Below the pieces are notes generated by a model, which saw only the letters and a program-made list of their open reading frames with translations, was not told the origin of the DNA and ran no database searches. 64,000 nucleotides of DNA, taken from Kitasatospora sp. SolWspMP-SS2h. GTDB taxonomy: Bacteria; Actinomycetota; Actinomycetes; Streptomycetales; Streptomycetaceae. The translations under genes were made by a program, and so were the position numbers. Position 1 is the first letter of the stretch. Each line of letters opens with the position of its first letter. Of this stretch, positions 41,887 through 50,128 are shown one piece after another. The DNA lies in assembly GCF_003259315.1 (NCBI RefSeq), contig NZ_QLLT01000007.1, positions 105,281 to 169,280 on the forward strand, read 5' to 3'.

Positions 41887-43647
41887 ATGACGGACCGGCC
41901 CTCCACCGCAGGCTCGACTCTCGGCGCGACCCTGGCCGGGGAGGTCGGAACGCCCGGCTACTACCCCGACCCCTCGGTCCCCGGATTCCTCCGCTACTGG
42001 GCCGGCCACGCCTGGGTCCCCGGCACCAGCCGTCCCGCCCCCGCCCCCGGCGAACCGCTCGACCCGCCGCGCTTCGTCGCCCGCTACCTCACCGCACCCC
42101 CCTACAGCCCCCCGCCCGGCCTCGTCCCCGCCGTGCCCGCCGGCCCGCTGGTCGAGACCGGACCGATCTACTTCGACGAGACCGCCGCCCAGGCCGTCTT
42201 CGCCGTGCCGATCCACCCGGAACCGGTTCTCCCGGAACCGGTTCCCCCGGAGCCGACCGGGCCCGGCGGCGGACCCGGCGCGGGCTCCGGCGCCGGCTCC
42301 GAGGCGGGGGAGTCCGCGGCGACCGCCGGGCCGGGGGAGCTGGAGGTCCGCCCCCGGAACGCGATGGAGCCGCTGCGCCCGGTCGAGGCGGCCCCGTGGG
42401 CGGTCGCCGGGAGCGGGCTGCCACCGGTCACCGCCGAGTCATGGGCCACCGCCGCCGCGCTGAACCTCGGTGCGGGTACCGGTGCGGGGCCGGGCGCCCC
42501 GGCCGGTGCCGTCGTCGCGCCGCAGAGCGGGCGGGAGGTGCGCGAGGTGCGCGGGGTGCACGAGGCGGAGCCCGCCGTCCGGCCGCTGAAACTGCCCGCG
42601 CCCGCGCCCGTGGCGGAGGAGCCGGAACCGCGGGCCGCGCAGCCGCTCGGCGGTACGCCCTGGCACGGGACCGGTGGTGACGGCGGCGACGGTTCGGTGG
42701 GCCTGTCCGCCGGGCCCGAGGCGCTGTTCGAACCGGTGCCGACGCCACCGCGGTGGACGGAAGCGCTGTCGGAGTCGCAGCCGGAGCCGGAGCCGTCCTC
42801 GGCCGACCCCGCCTCGGGCTGGCGGGCCGATCCGCAGGCGCAGCGCGGACTGATGGAGACCGGCGGGGCGCCGCGCTGGGTGTCCTGGGGCGTCGAGCAG
42901 GAATCCGCATCCGAGCCCGCACCCGAGCCTGCGTCCACGCCTCAGCCCGCGCCGGAGCCCGAGCCCGTACGGACTCCGACCGCCGCCAAGGCCCAGCAGC
43001 CCGGGCGGGAGCCGCGGACGGCGCACGTCAGCAGCGAGCGGGTCCGTCCGCCGCGCCGGGCCGCGGAGCCCGCGGCGGCCCGGGCCGGGGCGTCCGCCCG
43101 CCGTCCCGCTCCGGCCGCCGGGGCGGGGAAGCGGCGGCCGGCGGCCCCGGCGCCCGTACCGGCCGGGGTGGGGGCGCGGGCGTTCGGCTGGCTGGTGGAC
43201 GGCGCGGTCACGGCGGTGGTCGGCGCGGCCGTCGCGGTGCCGCTGGCCGGAACGGTGCGCGCGCACGTCCAGCAGAAGATCGACCAGGCGGAGCTGGCCG
43301 CGCGCATGACGGGGCGTCAGCACCAGGTGTGGCTGCTGGACGGGACGGTGCTGGGCCGGGTGGGCGTGCTGCTAGGGGTGCTGCTGGTGTTCGGGCTGCT
43401 CTACCAGGTGCTGCCGACCGCCCGGACGGGGCAGACCTTCGGCAAGCGGCTGGCCCGGGTCCGGGTGGTCGCCGCGGGCGGGGCGGGCGCGCCGGGGTTC
43501 GGCCGCTCGCTGGTCCGCTGGCTGGTGCGCGGCCTGGGCACCGCCGTCCTGCTCGGCCCCGCCGCCGCGCTGCTGGACCGCACCGCCCGGCGCGGCTGGC
43601 ACGACCGGGCGGCCCGGACCCGGGTGGTGCGGGTGGAACGCGGCTGA
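41887..43647 (+). CDS. RDD family membrane protein with N-terminal DUF2510-like domain
   Basis: 586 aa. An N-terminal DUF2510-type piece (GTPGYYPDPSVPGFLRYWAGHAWVPGTSRP; W-x-G-x-x-W) is followed by ~370 residues of Pro/Glu/Ala/Gly low complexity with many PEP repeats, then the RDD domain (about 425-585; AFGWLVDGAVTAVVGAAVAVP, LYQVLPTARTGQTFGKRLARVRVV) with two or three helices. RDD proteins are often transporters or envelope factors of unknown function. The stop is the left half of a relaxed TGAC-N5-GTCA palindrome. Start at ATG 41887. Confidence 0.8.
   Translation: MTDRPSTAGSTLGATLAGEVGTPGYYPDPSVPGFLRYWAGHAWVPGTSRPAPAPGEPLDPPRFVARYLTAPPYSPPPGLVPAVPAGPLVETGPIYFDETAAQAVFAVPIHPEPVLPEPVPPEPTGPGGGPGAGSGAGSEAGESAATAGPGELEVRPRNAMEPLRPVEAAPWAVAGSGLPPVTAESWATAAALNLGAGTGAGPGAPAGAVVAPQSGREVREVRGVHEAEPAVRPLKLPAPAPVAEEPEPRAAQPLGGTPWHGTGGDGGDGSVGLSAGPEALFEPVPTPPRWTEALSESQPEPEPSSADPASGWRADPQAQRGLMETGGAPRWVSWGVEQESASEPAPEPASTPQPAPEPEPVRTPTAAKAQQPGREPRTAHVSSERVRPPRRAAEPAAARAGASARRPAPAAGAGKRRPAAPAPVPAGVGARAFGWLVDGAVTAVVGAAVAVPLAGTVRAHVQQKIDQAELAARMTGRQHQVWLLDGTVLGRVGVLLGVLLVFGLLYQVLPTARTGQTFGKRLARVRVVAAGGAGAPGFGRSLVRWLVRGLGTAVLLGPAAALLDRTARRGWHDRAARTRVVRVERG
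43307..43319. repeat. TGACG-N3-CGTCA palindrome, copy 4, inside the RDD coding region
   Basis: TGACGGGGCGTCA, identical to copy 3, read as part of Met-Thr-Gly-Arg-Gln in the frame ATG ACG GGG CGT CAG. The only exact copy inside a predicted gene. Confidence 0.6.
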
Positions 43648-43657
43648 CCCGCCGTCA
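43645..43657. repeat. Relaxed TGAC-N5-GTCA palindrome on the RDD stop codon
   Basis: TGACCCGCCGTCA; the first three bases are the stop codon. The outer bases also pair (GGCTGAC / GTCAGCC), giving 7-bp arms. Confidence 0.6.
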
Positions 43658-43779
43658 GCCGCCCGTGGTCCGCCGTGGTCCGCCGCCTGTCCGGGTGGAA
43701 CGTGGTCGCACGCGGCGAAACGGTCGGAAACGGATCGAATATCCCAACATCGTAGTATTCGCGGTGGTCTACTCGTGCC

Positions 43780-44484
43780 ATGAGCACCAGCGACCCCTCC
43801 GGAACCGAGCCGGAGGAGGGCGGACGGCCTTCCTTCGACAAGCAGCCCCCGTCCTCGGGCAGCCCGTACGACAGCCCGCCCGGCTACGGCGGCCAGTACG
43901 GTGCGCCGGACGGCCCGGGCTCCCCCTACGACCGCGACCAGCCCCCCGGCTACGGCCCCCCGCCCGGTGCTCCCGGCAGCCCGGGCGGCCCCGGCGACCC
44001 CGGTGACCCGTACGGTTCGCCCTACGGCGGGCCCGGCCCCGGCCCGGGACCCGTCCCCGGCATGCCCGCGCTCGGCGGCTGGGGTGCGCGCATCCTGGCC
44101 CGGCTGGTCGACTACGTCATGGTGCAGGTCATCGCGGTGGCGGTGCTGCTGCCGTTCCTGCACTTCAACAAGCAGAGCGGCTGGATCGGCTCCTTCTGGT
44201 TCAGCTGCGCGCTGTACCTGGTCTACGAGGGCCTGATGCTCAGCCGGGACGGCCAGACCCTCGGCAAGAAGCTGATGAAGGTCCGGGTCGCGATGCTCGC
44301 CGACGGCTCCGCCCCCACCTCGGCGGCGGCCTGGACCCGCGCCGCGACCTTCATCGTCCCCGCGCTGATCTGCTGCGGCGGCCTCTGGTGGGCGATCGAC
44401 GGGCTGTTCGGCGTCTTCGACAAGCCCTACCGCCAGTGCGTCCACGACAAGGCGGCCAAGACCGTGGTGGTCTCCACCGCCTGA
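43780..44484 (+). CDS. RDD family membrane protein
   Basis: 234 aa. A Pro/Gly/Tyr-rich hydrophilic N-terminus (about 95 residues, PPGYG-type repeats) precedes the RDD domain (GWGARILARLVDYVMVQVIAVAVLLPFLHF, LVYEGLMLSRDGQTLGKKLMKVRVAM, WWAIDGLFGVFDKPYRQCVHDKAAKTVVV). RDD is Arg-Asp-Asp in L-A-R-L-V-D. The 41887 gene directly upstream is another RDD member; together they may act in the same envelope process. ATG at 43780 is just at the promoter-like GTAGTATTCG. Confidence 0.85.
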   Translation: MSTSDPSGTEPEEGGRPSFDKQPPSSGSPYDSPPGYGGQYGAPDGPGSPYDRDQPPGYGPPPGAPGSPGGPGDPGDPYGSPYGGPGPGPGPVPGMPALGGWGARILARLVDYVMVQVIAVAVLLPFLHFNKQSGWIGSFWFSCALYLVYEGLMLSRDGQTLGKKLMKVRVAMLADGSAPTSAAAWTRAATFIVPALICCGGLWWAIDGLFGVFDKPYRQCVHDKAAKTVVVSTA

Positions 44485-44562
44485 CGACCGGACGGGCGTC
44501 CCCCTGGGCCCCGGGCCCGCGGCAGTCGTTCACCTGCCGCCGGCCCGGGAGTCTTCACGTGC

Positions 44563-44592
44563 CCTGCCCTGCCCTGCCCTGCCCTGCTCTGC
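44563..44592. repeat. CCTGC pentamer repeat
   Basis: CCCTG/CCTGC is repeated five or six times just after the RDD stop (CCTGCCCTGCCCTGCCCTGC), degenerating into CTCTGCCCCGCTCTG. Short slippage-prone tract. Confidence 0.6.
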
Positions 44593-44640
44593 CCCGCTCT
44601 GCTCCGGACGCCTCCGGTGGACCGGAGGAGCGGCGGGGGT

Positions 44641-44985
44641 TCAGCGGGACTGGTGCGCGTACACCGGCTGCCGGGCGGCGCCGGCCGCGGCGGGCTGTTC
44701 GGCGGCCCACGGGGCCTTCCCGGCCGCGGGCGCCTGCGGCGGACGGCGGTGGCTGGCGGGGGAGAGCAGGACGGCCGAGAGCGTCCCGAGCGCGACGGCG
44801 AAGCCGATCAGCACCGCGATCCGCCACACCCCCGTCTCCCCGGACACGGCCAGCAGCGCCACCGCGGCGACCACCGCGATCAGCGTGCCGACCCCCAACT
44901 GCACGGCACTGAAACGGCTCCCGGACACGAGCCCGGCAGCCCGGGACGCGGTGACGGCACGGGACGGAACGGCGGGGCGCGGCAT
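44641..44985 (-). CDS. Small membrane protein, two TM helices (unknown function)
   Basis: 114 aa. Two hydrophobic segments (GVGTLIAVVAAVALLAVSG and IAVLIGFAVALGTLSAVLLSP) are joined by a short loop with TGVWRIAV. The C-terminal third is a hydrophilic Ala/Pro/Gln tail. The ATG at 44985 is preceded by GAAGGG. I do not recognise a family; similar small membrane proteins are common in Streptomyces. Confidence 0.6.
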   Translation of the reverse strand: MPRPAVPSRAVTASRAAGLVSGSRFSAVQLGVGTLIAVVAAVALLAVSGETGVWRIAVLIGFAVALGTLSAVLLSPASHRRPPQAPAAGKAPWAAEQPAAAGAARQPVYAHQSR

Positions 44986-45349
44986 GGCGGACGACCCTTC
45001 GCGCGGAGCGGGGAGAGCGACGGGGAACAGCGGGTGAGCGGCGGGCGGGGACCCGGCTCGACGGGAACGGTGCGGAACGGGAACAGTAAGTACAGGCTAA
45101 CCGTCGGAAGTTGACCTGCCCCGGGGCACGGGGGGCGCACGGACTCACACCCCGGCAGCGCGCCGCCGTACCGGCCGGACGGCTCCCCGGGGCCGCCCGC
45201 TAACGTGCGTACGGAAATCACGTACGGGGATGGCGTGCGGAGATCACGTGCGGGCGGGGCGGCGCCGAGCACCGCGGAACGCGCCGGGAGCCGTTCGCCA
45301 CCACCCGCCGCGCCCGTTCCCGACCCCGAACCCGCCCCCCGGAGCCGCC
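44986..45349. other. Intergenic region between small membrane protein and endonuclease V
   Basis: No gene found. It holds the two-copy 22-bp repeat at 45206-45253 described separately, and TAAGTACAGGCTAA near 45087, a possible -10 element of either strand. Confidence 0.4.
45206..45253. promoter_or_regulatory. Two 22-bp direct repeats upstream of endonuclease V
   Basis: Copies at 45206-45227 and 45232-45253 read GCGTRCGGARATCACGTR followed by CGGG; they differ only at three A/G positions (all A in the first, all G in the second). The spacing (26 bp) is about two and a half helical turns. Each copy contains a CGTRCG...CACGTR inverted motif. They lie about 97 bases before the nfi start and could be operators. 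Confidence 0.55.
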
Positions 45350-46027
45350 ATGACCGTCCCCGCCGACTGGCCCACCACCGCCGAGGCCGCCCGCGCCGAA
45401 CAGGAACGCCTGCGCCCCCTGGTCGTCCCCGAAGGGCCCGAACCCCCGCGCCGCCCGGGCACGTTGATCGCTGGCGTGGACGTCGCCTACGACGACGAAC
45501 GCGACGTCGTCGCCGCCGCGGCCGTCCTGCTCGACTGCACCACCCTCGACGTCGTCGAGGAGGCCACCGCCGTCGGCCGGGTCGCCTTCCCCTACCTCCC
45601 CGGCCTGCTCGCCTTCCGCGAACTCCCCGCCGTCCTCGACGCCCTCTCCCGCCTCACCCGCACCCCCGCCCTCGTCGTCTGCGACGGCTACGGCCTGGCC
45701 CACCCCCGCCGCCTCGGCCTCGCCAGCCACCTCGGCGTCCACACCGGCCTCCCCACCCTCGGCATCGCCAAGAACCCCTTCACCTTCACCCACCGGCCCC
45801 CCGACGACCACCGCGGCGCCTGGACCCCCCTCCTCGACGGCCCCGAAACCGTCGGCCGCGCCCTGCGCACCCGCCAGGGCGTCAAACCCGTCTTCCTCTC
45901 CGTCGGCCACCGCATCGGCCTCGACGAAGCCACCGCCGTCACCCTCGCTCTCACCCCCTCCTACCGCCTCCCCGAAACCACCCGCCGAGCCGACTCCCTC
46001 TGCCGCCGGGCCCTCGCCGCGACCTGA
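45350..46027 (+). CDS. nfi: Endonuclease V (deoxyinosine-specific repair nuclease)
   Basis: 225 aa. GVDVAYDDE carries the catalytic D44, GLLAFRELPAVL has E91, VCDGYGLAHPRRLGLASHLG has D112. The enzyme nicks DNA one base 3' to a hypoxanthine and starts repair of deaminated adenine. GGAG lies six bases before the ATG at 45350. Length matches the family. No operon partner. Confidence 0.92.
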   Translation: MTVPADWPTTAEAARAEQERLRPLVVPEGPEPPRRPGTLIAGVDVAYDDERDVVAAAAVLLDCTTLDVVEEATAVGRVAFPYLPGLLAFRELPAVLDALSRLTRTPALVVCDGYGLAHPRRLGLASHLGVHTGLPTLGIAKNPFTFTHRPPDDHRGAWTPLLDGPETVGRALRTRQGVKPVFLSVGHRIGLDEATAVTLALTPSYRLPETTRRADSLCRRALAAT

Positions 46028-46054
46028 CCCCACCCGCACCCACCAGGGGGCGTG

Positions 46055-46083
46055 TTGACGGCCCGTTCCATGTGTTAGACATA
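46055..46083 (+). promoter_or_regulatory. Predicted promoter of T7SS cassette B
   Basis: TTGACG (46055-46060), 17 bases, GACATA (46078-46083). It lies about 85 bases before the Esx-like start at 46169 and shows a stronger -35 than most neighbours. The 14-bp element of cassette A is absent. Confidence 0.5.
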
Positions 46084-46168
46084 GAGGTTGGAGCCAACTT
46101 TCTTTCAGGCCCCAGGCGGTCGAGCGGCAGTCGCGCGGGGCAGCAGGTACGGGGGAGGTACGAGACAC

Positions 46169-46597
46169 ATGAGCACCAGCGGTAAGGGCTTCGAAGTCGA
46201 GGTCGACAGCCTGCGGGCGTTCGCGGCCCAAGTGCGCGGTCTGCTGAGTGAGTTCGAGAGTGGTGCGGGTACTGGCGCGGTGTACGGCCCGAGTGGTGTC
46301 GGGTCGGCGGCGTTCGGGAGTTTCGCCGAGGCGCAGGGTCTGTACACGCAGTACGACGCGTTGCGCCTTCGGCTGAGCACCCTCCTGGCCGATATCCAGA
46401 GCGCCATCGACCTGGCCCAGCGGAACGCGGACCACACGGCGACGAACTACGAGGAACACGAGCAGGACACCCGCAAGAACATGACCCTGTCGAAGGACGG
46501 GTGGACCACGACCTGGAGCCAGTCCGAACTGGACGCGAGGAAGGCTGGGACCACCACGTCGGCCCAGTCGACGAACACGGTGAAGCCACAGTGGTGA
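46169..46597 (+). CDS. Esx/WXG100-like secreted protein (cassette B)
   Basis: 142 aa. Starts MSTSGKGFEVEVDSLRAFAAQ; the centre has AAFGSFAEAQGLYTQYDALRLRL, parallel to the cassette A paralog at 18709. NYEEHEQD gives Y-E-E-H-E, a YxxxE T7SS signal, followed by ~40 polar residues with no helix. The ATG at 46169 has GGGGGAGG upstream. The Gly-rich partner gene follows 46 bases later. Confidence 0.75.
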   Translation: MSTSGKGFEVEVDSLRAFAAQVRGLLSEFESGAGTGAVYGPSGVGSAAFGSFAEAQGLYTQYDALRLRLSTLLADIQSAIDLAQRNADHTATNYEEHEQDTRKNMTLSKDGWTTTWSQSELDARKAGTTTSAQSTNTVKPQW

Positions 46598-46643
46598 CGG
46601 TGCTGAAGACCAAGGACACGGACAACGGGCTGGAGGGTGCACA

Positions 46644-48176
46644 GTGAGGATGATGGACCAGGGCGGTGGCTCGGGGAGCACCGACTTCTCCGTTCACAGC
46701 CATGCCGAACTGATCTCCATGGTCCATTCGTTGGACTCCGGTTCGGTCATGGCCGCGGCCGATCCGTGGCGGCGGGCCCACGAGACGCTGACCCAGATCC
46801 ACTCGGCGCTGACCACCGCCACCGGTGACGCCACCAGCACCTGGCAGGGCAGCACCAGCGACGCCTTCCACGCGCACATGACCCAGCTCGCCGCGAAGGT
46901 CAGCGCCACGGCCGAGCACGTGAACTACACCGCCACCGCGCTGCAGACGCTGTCCGCGTCGATCGACGAGGCCAAGGCCGCGATGCCCGAGGAGCCGGGC
47001 TTCTGGGACAAGGTGGGCGACGGGATCAGCGACGCCGCCAAGCAGTCCGTCGGGGACGACGACGCCGACGCCCGGCAGGGCATCGCCGACACCCGCAAGG
47101 AGGAGGCGGTCGGCGTGATGCAGGTGCTGGCGGCCAAGTACAGCACGGCCAGCAGCCGGCTGGGCAGCCTCAGGACCGGACTCGACGACAACTCGAAGGA
47201 CAATCAGGTAGCCCCCCCGAGTGACGGCGGCGCATCGGGATTCATCGCGGCGATCGCCGGTGTCGGGGCCGGTATCTCCCAGAGCACCGGACGAGTGAGC
47301 GGTTCCTCCTCCTCCGGGTCGCAGACCTCGCTCAAGAGCACGTCGAGCAGCCGGGCGCCGCAGGCACCGCAGGTCAAGCCCGCGGTGGTCCGTCCGACGG
47401 ACGCGGGCATCTCCGGTGGAACGGCCAACGCCCTTCCGCAGCCGAAGGGCCCGGGCACGGGTATCGACGGCATCCACGGCGGTACCGGTGGTGTCCGCGG
47501 CGGCGGCACCACGACGATCGGCGGCCCCACCGTGTCCGGCGGTGCGCCCGGAACCGGTGGCGGCGGTGGCGGCCTCGGCGGCGGTGGTGCCGCCGGCGGG
47601 CTGATCGGCGGTGGCGGCGGGACCCTGGCCGGTGGCACCGGCATCGGTGCCCGTGCCGGGTTCAGCGGCAACAGCGTGTCCAAGGCCGGAACGTTCGGTT
47701 CCAACGGTCTGGGCGGCGGTGGCACGGGTCCGGGCGGCTCCGCAGCGGGCGGTGCGGCCGGTGCCGGCGGCCGGGCCGGTGGTGTGGGCAGCGGCGGTCC
47801 CGGCGGTGGCGCCGGAGCGGGCGGTGCCGGTGGCGGCACGGGCCTCCGGGGCGGCCGTTCCGGCGGCAGCCTGGCGGGTCGGGCCGGTGGCATGGTCGGC
47901 GAGGCGGCGCACGGCGGCGCCGGCGGACGGGCCTTCTCCGAGGGCGGGTCGGGCATCGGCCGCAGCCGCCTCGGCCAGGGCGCCGGAGCCGCCGGCGCCG
48001 GTCACGCCGGTGGCACGGGCCAGGGCGGCGCGGCCGGGCACGGCGCCGGCACGGCCGGTCACGGCCAGTCGAGCAAGCGCGCCAAGAAGGGCACCTCGGA
48101 ACGCCCGGACTACCTGGTGGAGGACGAGGAGACCTGGGCCTCCGGGGGAAACGCCAATCCGAACGTGGTGGAATGA
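46644..48176 (+). CDS. Large Gly-rich WXG/PPE-like T7SS substrate (cassette B)
   Basis: 510 aa. The N-terminal ~170 residues are helical, with ATSTWQGSTSDAFHAHMTQLAAK as the W-x-G turn. A Ser-rich stretch and then ~250 Gly/Ala-rich residues follow. The C-terminus RPDYLVEDEETWASGGNANPNVVE has Y-L-V-E-D, matching cassette A (YLVEDEDTW); AFSEGGSGIG just before it is also shared (AFTEGGSGIG). GTG 46644 with GGAGGG seven bases upstream; in-frame ATG codons follow at 46650 and 46653. The stop carries a relaxed palindrome. Confidence 0.75.
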   Translation: MRMMDQGGGSGSTDFSVHSHAELISMVHSLDSGSVMAAADPWRRAHETLTQIHSALTTATGDATSTWQGSTSDAFHAHMTQLAAKVSATAEHVNYTATALQTLSASIDEAKAAMPEEPGFWDKVGDGISDAAKQSVGDDDADARQGIADTRKEEAVGVMQVLAAKYSTASSRLGSLRTGLDDNSKDNQVAPPSDGGASGFIAAIAGVGAGISQSTGRVSGSSSSGSQTSLKSTSSSRAPQAPQVKPAVVRPTDAGISGGTANALPQPKGPGTGIDGIHGGTGGVRGGGTTTIGGPTVSGGAPGTGGGGGGLGGGGAAGGLIGGGGGTLAGGTGIGARAGFSGNSVSKAGTFGSNGLGGGGTGPGGSAAGGAAGAGGRAGGVGSGGPGGGAGAGGAGGGTGLRGGRSGGSLAGRAGGMVGEAAHGGAGGRAFSEGGSGIGRSRLGQGAGAAGAGHAGGTGQGGAAGHGAGTAGHGQSSKRAKKGTSERPDYLVEDEETWASGGNANPNVVE

Positions 48177-48186
48177 CGTTCGGTCA
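48174..48186. repeat. Relaxed TGAC-N5-GTCA palindrome on a stop codon (cassette B)
   Basis: TGACGTTCGGTCA; the first three bases are the stop of the Gly-rich substrate gene. Confidence 0.55.
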
Positions 48187-48208
48187 GTAGAACAGTCGGA
48201 CATTACCT

Positions 48209-48244
48209 GGCCGCCCTGCAGACTCGAGGGTCTGCGGGGCGGCC
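48209..48244 (+). terminator. Hairpin between cassette B substrate and mycosin genes
   Basis: GGCCGCCC-GCAGAC pairs with GTCTGC-GGGCGGCC around TCGAGG, with small internal mismatches. It lies 23 bases before the mycosin start, so it may reduce transcription into the protease gene or act in processing. Confidence 0.6.
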
Positions 48245-48266
48245 GCTCAACGAGGGGTGACGAGGC

Positions 48267-49718
48267 TTGACGACCAGCCGAACCGTGCGCGGTCTGGCCG
48301 CGCTCGCTGCGGGAGCCCTGCTGTGGGGCGTGAGCGCCGGCCCGGCGGCGGCGGACCAGGACCGCCAGCAGCAGTGGGTGCTGGACAAGTACGGCATGGC
48401 CGGCGACGTCTGGCCGGTCAGCCAGGGCGACCAGGTCATCGTCGCGGTCATCGACAGCGGCGTCGACGCCGGTCACCCGGATCTGGCCGGACAGGTCCTC
48501 CCCGGTCTCGACCTCACCGGCAAGGGCGGGGACGGCCGGACCGACAGCGACGGCCACGGTACGGCGATGGCCTCCGACATCGCCGCGCACGGGCACGGCG
48601 ACAACGCCGGCGTCATGGGCATCGCGCCCAAGGCGAAGATCCTCCCGGTGAAGTTCGACTTCAGCGACGACCTGGGCAGCTCGGTCGACAACGTGGACTT
48701 CGGCGCGGGGATCCGGTTCGCCGTCGACCACGGTGCCAAGGTCATCAACATGTCCTTCTACGGCGGGAATCCGAGCGACAGCGGATACCGGGGGGCCATC
48801 GAGTACGCCATCCAGAAGGACGTCGTCCTGGTGTCGGCCTCCGGGAACCACGCCGGCTTGCCGATCGACTACCCGGCGGGCTTCCCGGGGGTGGTGGTGG
48901 TGTCGGGCGTCGCGGAGGACGGAAGCATCTGGCCGAAGTCGACCACCGGCCCGCAGGTGACCCTGGCGGCTCCGGCCGACGGCATCCACCGGGCCGACCT
49001 CAAGCAGGGGTACACGACGGCTTCCGGTACGTCCGAATCCGCGGCCATCGTGTCGGGGATCGCGGCGCTGGTGCGGTCGAAGTACCCGAACCTGTCGGCG
49101 GGTCAGGTCATCAACCGGATCACCAAGGGTGCCTTCAAGCCCGACGGCCAGGGCTCGTTCCCGAACGACAAGTACGGGTACGGCATCGCGTCCCCGTCCG
49201 GGGCGCTGGCGGCGAACCCGGCGGTGGACAACGGGCCGAAGGAGAACCCGCTGCTGGGCCGGGCGGAGCCGGACTACAGCGGGACGGGTGGCAAGTCGTC
49301 CGCGCCGGCGTCCCCGGCTTCGAAGGCGCCTTCGGCCGGTGCCGGGAATTCGGCGACTCCGCAGGCGAGCGGTGACGCGGGTGACAAGAAGAGCAACACG
49401 GGGATGCTGGTCGCGGTCGGTGGCGGTGTGCTCGCCGTGATCGTGATCGTGGTGGTCGTGGTGCTCGTGCGTCGTTCGAAGAACAGCGGTGGCAACGGTG
49501 GCGGCCCCGGGGGCCCGGGCGGTCCGGGCGCGCCCGGCGGTCCCGGTGGTCCGGGGTACGGGTACCAGCAGCAGGCGCCGCAGCAGCAGCCGGCCGGGTA
49601 CGGGTATCCGCCGCCGCAGCAGACGGGGCAGCCGGGGTACCCGCCGCAGCAGCAAGCCGGGCAGCCGGGGTATCCGCAGCAGCAGCCGCCGGCCGGGGGT
49701 AATCCGTACCGGAGTTGA
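48267..49718 (+). CDS. Mycosin-like subtilisin protease of a type VII secretion cassette (cassette B)
   Basis: 483 aa. TTG start at 48267 (GAGGGGTGACGAGG upstream) gives a clear signal peptide (TVRGLAALAAGALLWGVSAGPAAA). S8 domain: VIDSGV (Asp), GHGTAMASDIA (His), SASGNHAGLP (oxyanion Asn), SGTSESAAIVSGIAALV (Ser). A TM helix (VAVGGGVLAVIVIVVVVVLV) and a tail of PGYPPQQ/QQQPAGYGYP repeats close the protein. It is a paralog of the 17179 protease, and ends cassette B while its counterpart begins cassette A. Confidence 0.88.
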   Translation: MTTSRTVRGLAALAAGALLWGVSAGPAAADQDRQQQWVLDKYGMAGDVWPVSQGDQVIVAVIDSGVDAGHPDLAGQVLPGLDLTGKGGDGRTDSDGHGTAMASDIAAHGHGDNAGVMGIAPKAKILPVKFDFSDDLGSSVDNVDFGAGIRFAVDHGAKVINMSFYGGNPSDSGYRGAIEYAIQKDVVLVSASGNHAGLPIDYPAGFPGVVVVSGVAEDGSIWPKSTTGPQVTLAAPADGIHRADLKQGYTTASGTSESAAIVSGIAALVRSKYPNLSAGQVINRITKGAFKPDGQGSFPNDKYGYGIASPSGALAANPAVDNGPKENPLLGRAEPDYSGTGGKSSAPASPASKAPSAGAGNSATPQASGDAGDKKSNTGMLVAVGGGVLAVIVIVVVVVLVRRSKNSGGNGGGPGGPGGPGAPGGPGGPGYGYQQQAPQQQPAGYGYPPPQQTGQPGYPPQQQAGQPGYPQQQPPAGGNPYRS

Positions 49719-49904
49719 GTGGGCGGGAGCGCAGGAGGAACGGCCCCTCGCGGGGGTCACGGGGCGGGTGCCCGGTGGCCGGCGGGGGGCCGTTGGCGTG
49801 GGCGGGGGCGACACGCCCACGGATGGGGGAGCGGGGGCGTGGGGGGTGGGGGCGGCTGGGTAGGGAGAGGGGACTGTGTCGTCGGATGTCCGGAGGCGGT
49901 TGCT

Positions 49905-50102
49905 GTGGTGCGGTGGAAGTGTGCGCTGGCGGGGTTGGCCGTGGCGGTGGCGGGAGTGGTGGGGGCTTCGGGAACGGCGGGGGCCGAGGGGGTGCGGGAC
50001 GAGCAGCAGCAGGAGGTGTGTGCGCGGTTGTTGGACGGGCTGCTGCCGGGGTTGGTGCCGACCTCCTCGGTCTGCCGGGTCAACGTGACGGGGCAGGGCT
50101 GA
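49905..50102 (+). CDS. Small secreted protein with two cysteines (hypothetical)
   Basis: 65 aa from GTG 49905 with GGAGG eight bases upstream. A signal peptide (VRWKCALAGLAVAVAGVVGASGTAGA) leaves a mature piece of ~38 residues with two cysteines (EVCARLLDGL and SSVCRVN) that could form a disulfide. It follows the cassette B mycosin by about 190 bases on the same strand. I do not recognise a family. Codon use is heavy in GTG/GGG, so this is a real but modest call. Confidence 0.5.
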   Translation: MVRWKCALAGLAVAVAGVVGASGTAGAEGVRDEQQQEVCARLLDGLLPGLVPTSSVCRVNVTGQG

Positions 50103-50128
50103 GCGGAGGGGGATCGGCCGGGTGAGGG

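Noticed and set aside
41555..41887. 110-residue minus-strand frame upstream of RDD
   Set aside because: Trp/Arg/Gly-rich with no conserved feature; position suggests divergent promoter DNA.
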